From Agriotes lineatus (taxonomy: Eukaryota > Arthropoda > Insecta > Coleoptera > Elateridae): a DNA stretch of 64,000 bases. The number at the start of each line of letters is the position of its first letter. Positions within the stretch are counted from its first letter, which is position 1. Positions 36,240 to 47,099 of this stretch are shown here, one piece after another. Location of the stretch: positions 55,015,903-55,079,902 of the forward strand of contig OW679197.1 in NCBI GenBank assembly GCA_940337035.1. Direction: 5' to 3'. Below the pieces are notes generated by a model, which saw only the letters and a list, made by a program, of their open reading frames with translations, ran no database searches and was not told the DNA's origin. The position numbers and the translations under genes are program-made.

Positions 36240-37120
36240 GATAGACGTGGATTCCTTCAGCGAAATTTTCAATGACAATAATTCAACAAATGTTGCCTTT
36301 CCTCTAGAATACTTTGCGGATTATTAGCAAAAACCTTCGATTTAACAAAATCCCAGAAAAAGTCTAGTGGTGTTAAATCACACGATATAAGCGGTCAACT
36401 GACGTCTCTTCTTGAAATTATGCGTCCAGGATATTTCTCTTGCGATAATACCACTGTTTCACTACTTGTGTGACAGATCCTGTTGAAGTGCGATGTATTC
36501 CAAGTCAATTTCACGCAATCTTTAGAACTTGGCGGTCGATTAATTCTTCATGTTTACGTTGTGCGACCGTTCATTTTACGATAATTAATTCTAGTCCTAA
36601 CCTTAATTTAAAACAAAGTTTGGCTATATTCGTAAACGAATAAATTGATGCCATTATCACGTTTTCATATCGGTTGCAATTGAGTGGCATTGCTCGTTTT
36701 TAAAAAAAATCTGGTCCAATTACATCGCCACTCGACAAACCACACCAAAGAGTTGCTTTTTTGGATATATTGGTAGTTCTTCAATGTAGGTTTGATATTC
36801 ACTTCCCCAAATAAGACAGTTTTGCTTATTAACGTACCAATTTGAGCAAAAATGAGCTTCATCGCCGTAGATGATTTTGTTGGAGGAATCATATGAGCTT
36901 ATTTTGTGAATACCAAAAAACCAGCTTAAGTTCTTTAAACTTTAGACATGCAAGTGCAAATCTTTATGTGTAACGAGCCCTTGGAAATGTTCAACTGTTG
37001 ACATCGATGACGAATTGACACTTTTGCTTACCGAGCAATATTTTCAAGCGAACGAGCTGAACGCGACGTATCGGTGGTTATTTTTCACTCTATCGGATTT
37101 AGGCACTTTATTGTGAAGAA
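36240..37120 (-). pseudogene. mariner-type transposase relic
   Basis: Minus strand, N to C: KYCSVSKSVNSSS, VEHFQGLVTHKDLHLHV, KIIYGDEAHFCSNWYVNKQN with the first catalytic D, CLIWGSEYQTYIEELPIYPK, IDLEYIALQQD with a decayed second D region, and the TPLDFF-WDFVKSKVFANNPQ block holding the third acidic residue. The order matches insect mariner-like transposases that end in an FFLWGYVK block. Frameshifts and stops throughout. The same family end occurs in the deleted element at 51263-51826. Confidence 0.8.
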
Positions 37121-37595
37121 AATCAAATTTTCCGAAACGCATTTATAATATTCCGGTTATTAACATAATTAAATTGTAGGATTTCTAAGCGCACTGCAAT
37201 GGTATAGCGTTCCATAATTAATTTCCCATCTATCTGAATGACAATTGTAAATTATGGCTGCTCTAGATTTAATAAGTTCGAAATGGCGCGCAATTTAAAT
37301 TTCCAGTTGTTGCTGGCACATGAGCAGAATTCAATGAGTTTTAATTCATGTAAAGGCTGATGAAGAATTGCACTTTTTGAAGCGTACAAATAAAAATGAC
37401 AGAAATCTAAACTATGATGATGAAAGAATACAAACGCAGTATTGTTTTAGGATTTCATAACTTTAATCTAAAATGGGCAAGATTTAAGTTTGCTTATTTG
37501 GTGTAGACAAAAATTGGCAGATTTTAGATAATATTTCGCATGCAAATTTGGCTTCCGAAGCCAGATGATTGACTTTTTAAATCCCTCTTAAAATA
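37121..37595. other. AT-rich stretch
   Basis: Possible non-coding flank of the mariner relic; no terminal repeats identified. Confidence 0.35.
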
Positions 37596-38362
37596 CGAAG
37601 CAATACAGCTTAATAGTCTTCTCCACGTGCATTTACTTAAATTGGCGACGTGTTTCGAAACCAAACTAGTTTCATCTTCGGACCATAATGCTCATCTACA
37701 GAGGTATATGGTTAACACACATAATAACGAAATTCACTTTTACTGGTAATAAAAACACGTGTTAAATCTGTAGGTTAAAATGAGGTTAGGTTAAAACGAT
37801 GAAATAATGTCCCATAATAATGAATTCAGACTCAATGAACTCACAGATTTTGATTCCAATTACATTTTCCTGAATTTTAAATAGTTGTTTTGTCTTTTGC
37901 TGATTTCTTGCCTTTTTTGGTTTTCACTTTGTTCTTTTACTTTTTGGCCCTCTCTGGTAATTTCAGTGTTATTGAATCTAGGGATTTTTTGACCTGTTTT
38001 TTAGTTACTTTTGTATTGAAATACATTCTTAGAGCTGACGTCTTTAACGTTAGTTTCTATTTTACTTGTTTTAATTTTTATATTGTGATGTATTAACCAG
38101 TATAACGATCTTTATAAGGTAGTTTGCTGATTAATTAATGTTTCTTCTCCAATGAGGTGTGTTTTTGAATTTTACTCGTCTTCAACGTTTTAACCTAACC
38201 TAATTTTAACCTACAAATTTAACACGTGTTTTACTACTAGTAAGTGAATTGCTGTATTATATACATTATTGTTAACCATATGCCACAGTTTGGTTTAGAA
38301 ACATGTCGCCAATTTAAATAAATGTACGTGAAGAAGACTATTGAGTTTTATTGCTTCGTATC
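37596..38362. mobile_element. Foldback element, 0.77 kb
   Basis: Arms of about 190-200 bp (37596-37795 and 38185-38362) are inverted copies: ACGAAGCAATACAGCTTAAT mirrors ATTGAGTTTTATTGCTTCGT, and GTTTCGAAACC, AACACGTGTTAAAT and TTAGGTTAAAACG all recur inverted. The 390 bp centre is AT-rich. Motifs of the form GAAGATGAAACTxGTTTCGAAAC also occur in other insect repeats. No transposase is seen. Confidence 0.75.
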
Positions 38363-38579
38363 AAGACACCTCCACTATTAGCGTGATGACTGATGAATCA
38401 CCTTCTTACCCTCTTAAAAAAAATAACGTTATAAGAAATCCCACGATTAATATTTATCAATTAAATCTTCAATTGTTTCCAACACAAAGTTGGATACTAC
38501 TATAACAGCATCACTAATAATTCTACAAACACTAATCTCGGGATTAAATTAAATACAAGGAAATTGCTATACCATCAAT

Positions 38580-38888
38580 GGTTTAAATATTATCCACTCG
38601 AAGATAGCCGCGATTGATTTTCCACGCAACACGAGTGCAGATGTATCGCTTTTAGGAGATAGCGATCGGGCACATTGGCAGCAGATGTTCACAACTAGCA
38701 ATTTCATGTTATTCGGTTGTAAGTGCCTGCTTATTAATTTACCCGAATGATTTCATAGTGGTTTAACGCCACAAACGCTTTATTCGGGCAGATCTCGAAT
38801 TTAGATAGCGCTAAAGAGGCCGATTACTTTCCGGCTTTCGGAAATTCTCGGATCATCAGCCGCAGTTGTAATTATTCCTTTGTTGCAG
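38580..38888 (+). promoter_or_regulatory. Conserved-looking intron end before dac exon
   Basis: Higher-GC non-repetitive sequence directly upstream of the exon. It ends in the polypyrimidine-acceptor TTATTCCTTTGTTGCAG (AG at 38887-38888). The upstream 290 bp resembles the other islands and could include intronic regulatory or splicing elements. Confidence 0.4.
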
Positions 38889-38972
38889 CCGAGCTCAAAA
38901 TGGACGTGCTCAGAGAAAGAGAGGTGAAAGACAGCCTGGAAAGACAACTAGCCGATGAACAAAAAATCAGAG
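38889..38972 (+). CDS. dac: dachshund exon, DachBox-C coiled-coil segment
   Basis: An 84-nt internal exon, the only convincing host exon here. It starts after TTGTTGCAG and ends before GTAAGTG, both strong splice sites. With phase 1 introns on both sides it reads CC/27 codons/G: ELKMDVLREREVKDSLERQL then ADEQKIR, with a probable split Ala codon at each end. Known DACH/Dachshund C-terminal domains contain ELKMDFLRERELRETLEKQL at this place, followed by a split-codon Ala. The domain forms a coiled coil used for protein contacts in the nuclear retinal-determination and limb co-factor Dachshund. Charged heptads without breaks fit this. Flanking exons (Ski/Sno-like DachBox-N upstream; KKEKKAKRKLQEALE-like continuation downstream) were not found in the window, so both introns are very long. 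Strand of the gene is plus. Confidence 0.9.
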
Positions 38973-40399
38973 GTAAGTGATCCTTGTTAGTTCTTTGTTT
39001 GGCATCAGTATATCCAGACGATATTGTTACATTGTTCTTCGACATTTATTGTTTTACGGTCATTATTGTTTTAGAATAAAAAACTGTTAATGCTTTATAA
39101 GTGGTTGTGTATGAGTAATAACTGTCTAGTTAGGGCATTGAGTGTTGCTACACGGCACTTGAATGTCGTAAACTTGCAAAGGCTTCCTTCCAAAACGACT
39201 TATGGCAAGGATATTCAAATTTCATTAAACACACATGGCGTTATTATTGTACTTATATAAAGCACTTCCTACATCTCTTGGAAAGTGTTTACAATCAGGA
39301 AAACAGAATTTTTGGAAAAAAAATCAGTAGAACTCTTGGTCTGAACTTTTAATTATATATTTCATAAAAATGTGTGTCGTGATACAATCTTCAATTTCTA
39401 CCGGATATCATTGAATTTTCTACTTGTAATTACCTAGGAATTTATAGTGGTTAAGTATGGAGGTCCTTAGTGATATAAAATATGTCCATGAACTAATACG
39501 TTAGGTAGAATTATAGACCATCGAGCCGGATGATTGACAATCACTCTAACAATCGACAAATCTTGTTATAGCTCTTAAAATGACTTAAAGTAGCCTTTTA
39601 TCTTTGATGTCTACAGATATAGTCGGCATATGCATATAAATCGCTAAGGCTATCTTATGTTGGTCCATCGAACCGGATTATGATCAGTTACTGTAATTTT
39701 ATTCAACACTTACTGCTTTAAATACGTAATATAACGTGAAGCTAAACCTTTTTATGATGATTTTGTGGTGCTTCTAATTCAAATTATAATTATTTATAAA
39801 CATTAGGTGTCCATTTACAATGAGGAAAAATCTCCTGAATTTGCAATATGTTGCAGCTATAAATAACTGGATGTTTGTATAAATTACATAGATTTGTGCA
39901 AGCGAAACGTATTGATTTATTCGTAAAATGTGATACATATTCTGGTCCATCGAGCCGGATTGTATTTCGCCGTTGCTACAATTTTGATTTACCGTTTTGT
40001 CGTGGACTTATAACACATTCAACCGAATGTGTTAAGCTACTCTTGGATATAGTAGCGTGCTTACTTAGTTGGATAAAATACAAATCCTTGTCAAAAGTTA
40101 AGAGGTTTGGGATCTTCACAAACTAATTATAGCAAAACCTTTAATATATCAGCGCGTCGAAGCTTTTACTTTTAATAATATAAATTTCTAGTTCCTTTAA
40201 CCGCTCTTCATGTTAATCATAAACAGAAAGAGTTATTGTTAGAGCTAGTTTTGATAATTTCCCATAGATAGAATTAATTTTTCAAAAGCATACGTTGCTC
40301 TTTGGCCGTTATTATAAAGCTAATGGGATCTCCAAGGACTGATTACAGCTCATTTTTGAAAAATTGGGAAATCTGAATATTCAACGCTCGGAAGTTTCC
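38973..40399 (+). other. dac intron, proximal part
   Basis: Begins with the GTAAGTG donor. AT-rich and unusually free of recognisable transposons. It carries three copies of a GGTCCATCGAGCCGGAT-like word. The frame at 39875-40126 runs over one of them and is not supported as coding. Confidence 0.5.
39515..39960 (+). repeat. Three dispersed copies of an 18-bp word
   Basis: TGGTCCATCGARCCGGAT occurs at 39515-39531 (first bases diverged), 39661-39678 and 39943-39960, all in the same orientation, with unrelated sequence between. Confidence 0.8.
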
Positions 40400-41240
40400 T
40401 TCTGATAAAATCGTTACTTATTTATTGCCTATTAAAATTTAAATAATTTGATGGTCGGTGCCTTTTCGCCCGTTCCTGGTTATTAACAAACCAGGATGCA
40501 GCTAATTGGACGTAAGGATTACGCTATGCAGATTTTCGCGCACCTTTTGTACCGTTTTGTAACCGATCTCGATCGTCGGAAAACTTCAGTAGTTTGCATA
40601 TAATGCGTTCGCATGCAAATTGCAGCGATTGCACCTGTTAGTTTTTATGTTAGGATGTTTCCAGTATAAAAAGCTGTTATGAAGGCTGTAACTACACGTC
40701 GATTTTAATTACCCAAATTTAATTAAAGCCTCTTCATGCTCAAATTAAGGCCGAAGAAAATGCGGCTCCCAATTACGAACTCGGTGACTTTTGACTTTTA
40801 GAGTTTCCAGGCAAGACAATCACTCGAACGAGGGAGAAAATATAAATATTCCCAATTCTTTAGACTTCTGACTTGACATTTGCAAAGGTCACTCTCAACA
40901 GTGCAGCAATAAAGCAACTAACCCCTGCACTTAAATAGCTTCGCTTTCAGGAAGGGTGAAGACCCAAGAATATCTCCTTATGCGAAACTCTATATCGCCT
41001 CTGATCGTTTTATTTATTAGCGGAAAGCACCGGCGCAGTGCTCATAACTCCTAGAAAGCCTAATTATTTTTAATCCCGTGTTCTGCTGCGTCTGCTAATT
41101 AAGGATGAATATTCATGGACAAGATGCGTACGCGTTAACACATGATGGATCGTTTTTATCATTTTGCTTAAGTTGCGAGCGAGCATCCTCGACATACGAG
41201 CGCGAAATTAATTTCTTAATTCATCATCTCTAGGACTTGT
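40400..41240. promoter_or_regulatory. Candidate conserved noncoding island G
   Basis: Complex DNA with TAAT and GATC sites, CAATTA blocks and a TATAAAAAGCTGTTATGAAG segment near 40665. No exon signals. It lies about 1.5-2.3 kb downstream of the dac exon. Confidence 0.4.
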
Positions 41241-42654
41241 TAAAACCATGAACACTCCGTGTGTGCTTCCCGACAGGATAAAAACCGGATATCCGGAAAA
41301 AACGCTAATTGCCCGTGAATCGGCTGCTCGCCGCTATTGGAGATTTATAGTTTTCATACGAGCTGGTTGCGATATCTCAGCAAGCTCACGCGTGACTGAC
41401 GCTGCAACTAAGACCGAAACTGGGACTCTAGAAATTTTACTTCCTAGTTCTTCACATCGAAAAAGCCGGATACAAAGTCGACATTTCACAGTGTATGCAG
41501 GCTATTTTAACGACGTATGGAAGTTCGGTATCTTCTAGTTTTTTCCGTCCTTAGCTCCCAGGCTAATGTAGAACATTTCGGTGATATGGTATAACCTTGA
41601 TGAACTCTTCTTCCATTTTTCTATCTGTCGTTTTCATATACGTTGTTGATCACGGTTAAGTGTTGGATATCAGTTCAACAGTAGTTCAAAACTTTCAAAA
41701 TTACATGCAGCTCTACAGTACAGCGACGCCAAGTGGAGATAGGACAGTAAAACAACCTTGTGACCGTGTGTTATTCAGATTGCTGCAGGTCGGACAGCGG
41801 CGCCGTGGACATAGATACGTCTCTAGCGAAGCGACTGCTGCCAGTCCATAAGACCATGGGAAATCAATAGGAAATAGCGAATTAATAGCTGAAGAAGGCA
41901 CAAAACCGGGAAAACTGAAAAGGCTTGCAAACACTACATTTTCCTCTGTTAGGTCACGTGAAACACAGTGTTGTAATTCATTCGTGCACGTAAAAAACGG
42001 CAGTAGAAACCATTAAAAATTATGAGGATTCACTCTTAGATTACCGTAAATACACCGTAATAATCGCACCACTAAATGGGATGGCTATGGCTTAGGAGAG
42101 AAACACAGCACTTATCATTTTATTTGAAGAAAACTTTTTTGTTCAGATATTTTTATCAATAAAAATCCAATCAGTCTTTTGAACAGGTGCTTCTTCCACG
42201 GAAAGAGAACTCATTTGGGAACTTTACACGACCATTCACCACATTTTTTAATAGTTTCGTAACGAAGAAATGTGTACCCTTAAGACAATCTCTGACAACT
42301 GTTGAACACGGAACTTGGTTGGGCGAGGTAATCAGGGTGTTTCCATTATTTTTGTGTCTGAATCGCAGCGAGGGATAGACTTTTCGTCCATTGTTACAAT
42401 ACGACACAACGCAGAATGGAATTGCTGTAGAATATTGTTTAAAGTAATTTTATTGATTTTATAGGGTGCGTACACATAATTGAATGGAATTGTTATTTAG
42501 TTAATCGAATTAGTTGATAATTCTAATTAATTAAAGTATCCGCTTTTCTGAATTTAACTGTAAGTTTGTAAAATGTATTGGCAACTAAGTTAGTTCCATT
42601 AAATAGTTAACTTAAAGTGGTGAATTGAATAGAATCCCAATAGTTACATATTTA
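41241..42654. other. Mixed stretch, nothing recognised
   Basis: Several open frames of 60-96 codons (for example 41248-41538 plus) with no family motifs. 42171-42407 has overlapping frames on both strands and may be transposon-derived, but I cannot assign it. Confidence 0.35.
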
Positions 42655-42659
42655 ATGTC

Positions 42660-43662
42660 AATTAAATTACTCAAAAACATTTAGTTATAGTAGGTGATTT
42701 TAATTTGCCAAATTTGAACCCAGAGCTGGTTTTTTTTGCAAATCCACTATATGCTGCATTTATAGATTTTATAAATTTTAATGGTTTAATTCAGTATAAT
42801 AACGTTAAAAATGGTTTAAATAGAACTTTAGATTTAGTGTTAGCTAACTCGCACATCGATGTCACGCGTTCTGAATCGCCACTTGTCCAGCCAGATATTT
42901 ATCATCCTCCTTTAGAATGCGATTATATTTATTACGGAAAGTCAAATAATCCTACTATTAACAATGAACAGTATAATTACAAAAAAGGTAATTTTTTGGA
43001 ACTTTATTATAGGTTAAGGGAAACTAACTGGTCAGTACTTGGAAATTTTAAGGACGTAAATTTAGCTATATCAAAATTTTATGAACTTTTCAAAACTGCC
43101 CTTGATGCTACAGTTCCTAAAATTAAACATATTCATAATAAATTCCCATCCGGGTTTCCTTTGAGTGTTATTAAAGCAATAAAAAAGAAAAATCGCCTGT
43201 TTAAAAAAATAAAACAAAATAGAGGTAACGGTAGCGTTATTGAGAAATACAGACAACTCAGAAATAAAGTCAAACACGACATTAATGCTGCATATCAAGA
43301 ATATTTAAAAAATATTGAGAATGGACTGCAAAACGAACCAGCTCTGTTTTGGTCCTTTGTTAAAAATAAGAGGAAAGAAAATGTTGCGCATAATATGCAT
43401 TACAAAGGCAACTTTTTATGTAATAATCAAGCAACGGCAAATGCCTTTGCAGATAATTTTCAGTCTGTGTATGTTGGCTCGCAAGGTAATGCTACAACAA
43501 TAACATATACCGAACCAGGTAATTTTCATGTGCTTCCCATTACAATTGATGATATAAATAAAGCTCTTAAGGCAATGAAACCTAAGAAATCAGTTGGTAC
43601 GGACGACATACCTATATATATTTATAAAGCTTGTTCAGAGTTTTTGTCCCATCCATTACATA
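42660..43662 (+). pseudogene. LINE ORF2 part 1: endonuclease end and RT start
   Basis: Starts just after the truncation point with HLVIVGDFNLPNL, the GDFNxP motif of the apurinic-type endonuclease. It then has LVLANSHIDV and the SDHxPL-like block replaced by SPLVQPDIYHPPLE. The linker RLFKKIKQNRGN and FWSFVKNKRKE lead to ITIDDINKALKAMKPKKSVG and the start of the RT (GTDDIPIYIYK). The open frame continues until the MITE at 43663. About 330 codons without a stop. Confidence 0.88.
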
Positions 43663-43898
43663 CCGTGTGTCCACAGGAGTACGCACCATAGAGATAAGAT
43701 AATGCTAATAGAATATAAATATCAACCAGTGCTGTGACCACCGTCCCTTTTCTTGTACTATTTATAACAATATTGTTTCATACAGTGGCGAGTCAGAAGC
43801 CAGAAAACAACGTTTTAGCGTGCCGGCGATCACAGCATTAGCCGATCCTTCTATTCTATTAGGTTATCCCTATGGTGCGTCCTCCTGTGGACACACGG
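43663..43898. mobile_element. TA-flanked MITE, 236 bp
   Basis: Inverted ends CCGTGTGTCCACAGGAG...CTCCTGTGGACACACGG of about 34 bp with two mismatches, and further inverted similarity inside (GTGCTGTGACC/GGCGATCACAGCA). Target duplication TA at 43661-43662 and 43899-43900. Element plus one TA is 238 bp, exactly the frame change between the flanking ORF parts. Confidence 0.9.
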
Positions 43899-43900
43899 TA

Positions 43901-44580
43901 TATTATTCAACTTAATTTTGGAAACTGCCGTTTTTCCCGATCAGTGGAAAACAGCCAGGATATGTCCTATTTATAAAAGTGGGGACAAAAAGGACGTCTC
44001 TAACTATCGACCTGTAGCGTTACTTCCAGCTGTCTCAAAAATTTTCGAAACGGTATTGTATAATAAAAATTTTCCATTCGTCAAAAATAAATTGTCTGTT
44101 TTTCAACAAGGATTTATGCCAAACCGCTCGACTGTTACTAATTTATTGCCATTTACACAAGACGTAGCTACTGCTATAGATAACAACTTACAAGTGGATG
44201 TTATTTATACGGACTTTGCGAAGGCATTTGACCGTGTAAATCATGAATTATTAGTAGTCAAGTTGACTTCTTTTGAATTTTCACCATCTATGATTAACTT
44301 ATTTGTCTCGTATCTTTCTGGCAGATGGCAGTATGTGGTATTTCTTGGCTCTGAATCTAATAAATATAAAGCACTTTCGGGGGTTCCACAAGGTTCAAAT
44401 TTGGGACCACTTTTGTTTTTACTGTTTATTAATGACATATCGAATATTTTTCTAAACTCTGAACACATACTATTTTTGCTGATGATTTAAAAATCTGGAG
44501 AACTATAAGAAATGCAGATGATTGCATTTTGTTACAACGCGATATTAACGCGCTTTATAAGTGGAGCGAAATAAATCGTT
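43901..44580 (+). pseudogene. LINE ORF2 part 2: reverse transcriptase core
   Basis: Contains ICPIYKSGDKKDVSNYRPVA, QQGFMPNRST, VIYTDFAKAFDRVNHE with the palm A aspartate (44202-44247), GVPQGSNLGPLLF (44381-44419) and, after a single net 1-bp frame change between about 44450 and 44475, FADDLKIW (FADD at 44475-44486). All catalytic aspartates are thus present, but on two frames. The frame after FADD stays open up to the next insertion. Confidence 0.9.
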
Positions 44581-44582
44581 TA

Positions 44583-45492
44583 CAGTGTGGTCCATTAAGT
44601 GTGCAACAAATGGGACATTTTCTTATTAGTTGTAAAACCGAAATTTAAATACCGCCAAAAGTTAGTGCATGTTCGATAACCATATAAGATGCCCCTAGAA
44701 TGGCTTCAAGTCAAACAATATACAGGGCAGGACAAAAAATATGTAATTCGTTCAAGAATAAAGTTACCTTATTTAAAAAAATATAGCAAAATTTTATTGA
44801 GAAAAGTTGTTTAGAATCAAAAGTTATGCTCAAATACAAAGTCACGGCCTCCTATTCGAATTTTGATTCTTTTTTTTGTAAAATTTTGTATTATCCCCGT
44901 ATGATACATATTTTTATTATTTTGATTTTATTAAGAGTTTTTCATATGTAAATTATTATAAGTAAAGCATTTGCCTTGTTAAAAAGAATATTTGCGAAAT
45001 TCTAAAGTTCTGTTAAATATCGTTGCAACAAACATGAAGTGGACGCTTACCTAAAAAAATATAAATCCAAGTAAATTTTACAAATACGCTCCAAGTTGCT
45101 AAAAGTTATTTAAAAGGGATGTGGTTGTGGCTACTTTAAATACATATAAAATCAAAATAATAAAAATATGTATCATACGAGGGTAATACAAAATTTTCCA
45201 AAAAAGAATCAAAATTCTAATAGGAGGCCGTGACTTTGTATTTGAGCATAACTTTTAATTCTAAACAACTTTTCTCAATAAAATTTTGCTATATTTTTTT
45301 AAATAAGGTAACTTTGTTCTTGAACGAATTTCATATTTTTTGTCCTGCCCTGTATATTGTTTGACTTGAAGCTATTCTAAGGGCATCTGATATGGTTATC
45401 GCACATGCACTAACTTTTGGCAATATTTAAATTTCGATTGTACAACTAATAAAAAAATTTCCCATTTGTTGCACACTTAATGGACCACACTG
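44583..45492. mobile_element. TA-flanked foldback element, 910 bp
   Basis: Inverted arms of about 370 bp start CAGTGTGGTCCATTAAGTGT and include AACAATATACAGGGCAGGAC and an AATACAAAATTTT block, around a 170 bp AT-rich centre. TA duplicates at 44581-44582 and 45493-45494. Terminus CAGTGTGG is of Tc1/mariner type. Non-coding, so mobilised by a transposase encoded elsewhere. The arms differ by few substitutions. Confidence 0.9.
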
Positions 45493-45494
45493 TA

Positions 45495-46220
45495 TATTTA
45501 AACATAACCAAATGTTGTAGTATATCCTTCACACGTAATATAAACCCAATAAATTTTCAATATAGCATGAACGGGGAACCACTAGTTCAAAAATATGAAA
45601 TAACTGATTTAGGCATTGTGTTTGATGCCAAATTATCTTTTGTTCCCCATATCGCTAAAATTACTACCGAAGCATTAAAACTGATTGGCTTTATATTAAG
45701 GACTACATATGGATTTCAAAATACTGAAGCAACGTTGCAAATATATAATGCATACGTACGTAGCAAATTAGAGTTTTCATCTGTAATTTGGAATCCTTGT
45801 TACAATATACACATATTAGATATAGAACGCGTACAAAAACGATTTTTAAAATGTCTCTATTTTCGAAAGACCAAAGAAAATCCTCAATTTATTTCATATA
45901 CTACTATTTTGAAATATTTTGTCGTAATGTCTTTGGAAAATCGTAGAAACGCACTCGATCTAGTATTTATTCACAAAATGATAAACTCTCAAGTTGACAT
46001 TCATCCATACATTATACAACAACTAAATTTTTTTGTTCCAAGAATTTCAGCTCGTAATGAATTAGTATTTTATTTGCCGTGCACCAGAACCAACACACTC
46101 CGAAATTCATCAATATACAGAATGTGTAGTCTGGTTAACAGGTTCGCCAGAAAACTAGATATTTACATGCCATCTGCGATAAAGTTCAGGAGAATTTGTT
46201 ATTCTCTGTATGCTGATTAG
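45495..46220 (+). pseudogene. LINE ORF2 part 3: C-terminal domain
   Basis: Continues in frame from part 2 once the foldback is set aside: YLNITKCCSISFTRN, DLGIVFDAKLSFVPHI, EFSSVIWNPCYNIHILDIER and VQKRFLKCLYFRK, typical of the LNxxKC/DLGVxFDxxLxFxxHI/SVIWxP/IExVQxRFxR series after the RT in Jockey/CR1-type LINEs. It ends in TAG at 46218-46220. No stop or frameshift within the segment. Confidence 0.9.
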
Positions 46221-46519
46221 ACATTACCATTGTTTTTAAATTATTATATAACATTTATTTATTATTTTTTTCAATTTTTCTGTTTTATTTATAATACTTG
46301 TGGTAAACATACATTTTTTTTTGTTCATTTGGTGTTTTATCGAAATATGAAATTATATATTTAGTTGAATACATACATGTATATATTTAGGTGTGTACCA
46401 CTGCAACACGTTAGTTGCACTTCAATTATTATTATATTTAATTTGTGTGATGTGAATTAATTTAGTATGCCAGTTTATGTTTGTTTAACTGTGGCCCATT
46501 TTTAGTTTTGTACTGTTGG

Positions 46520-46560
46520 CCGCAGTATAAACCCGCTAAAATAAATAAATAAATAAATAA
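46520..46560 (+). repeat. (AAAT)n 3' tail of LINE
   Basis: AAATAAATAAATAAATAAATAA directly after the 3' UTR that ends GGCCGCAGTATAAACCCGC; the usual simple-repeat tail of this LINE type. Confidence 0.85.
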
Positions 46561-47099
46561 TTTCCAACTAACGAATTAATCTAGTTCAGTGAGCTATCAA
46601 AATGTACTAAAGTAATTGGTTTTAAACAAATATCGTTTGAAAAGCAATCTATAGAGCTAACTTCAACTGAATTGGTTTCAAATTTACTGTGAAAGCAGGT
46701 CGAATATATTACATTTTCCAAGTTATGTTAAATATTTCTCCAAAATAGATACTGTCAATTCTTGGAAGAAAGTTGTTTACAGTGCTTCATTCATTTCGAA
46801 ACATATTTCGTCTTCATTTCCCAATACGTACTCATTGAAGCAAATGAATGATCTATTTTTCTAAAAATATACAGAACACTTAATAGAAACAATTATTATT
46901 GACTGTTGTGATTAATATTTTATTCTTATTAAGTTATTAATAATTTTTGAATTTCATTCTATGATTTGTTGGCAAAATCTTTCGAAGTTAAAAGGATTTT
47001 TAAATCTCTCAGACATTAAACAATTTGATTTATTAAACCTACAATAAATAGAGTACATAATAATATAAAAAAAAACATTTCTTAAAATAAAAATTGAAT
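46561..47099. other. AT-rich stretch
   Basis: Nothing coding. TTTCCAACTAACGAAT at 46561-46576 has an exact inverse copy at 52606-52621. Confidence 0.45.

Larger units (their letters stand above)
42655..46560 (+). mobile_element. Jockey-type LINE with two nested insertions
   Basis: A 5'-truncated non-LTR retrotransposon: end of the endonuclease, reverse transcriptase, C-terminal domain, a 300 bp 3' UTR and an (AAAT)n tail at 46520-46560. It is interrupted by a 236 bp MITE (43663-43898) and a 910 bp foldback (44583-45492), both flanked by TA on each side. Each insertion point lies within the ORF and its conceptual removal, with one TA, restores the frame. The host LINE is otherwise one of the better-preserved elements in the window. 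Confidence 0.9.

Noticed and set aside
41248..41538. A 96-codon open frame
   Set aside because: No motif, no splice context, competing frames; likely chance.
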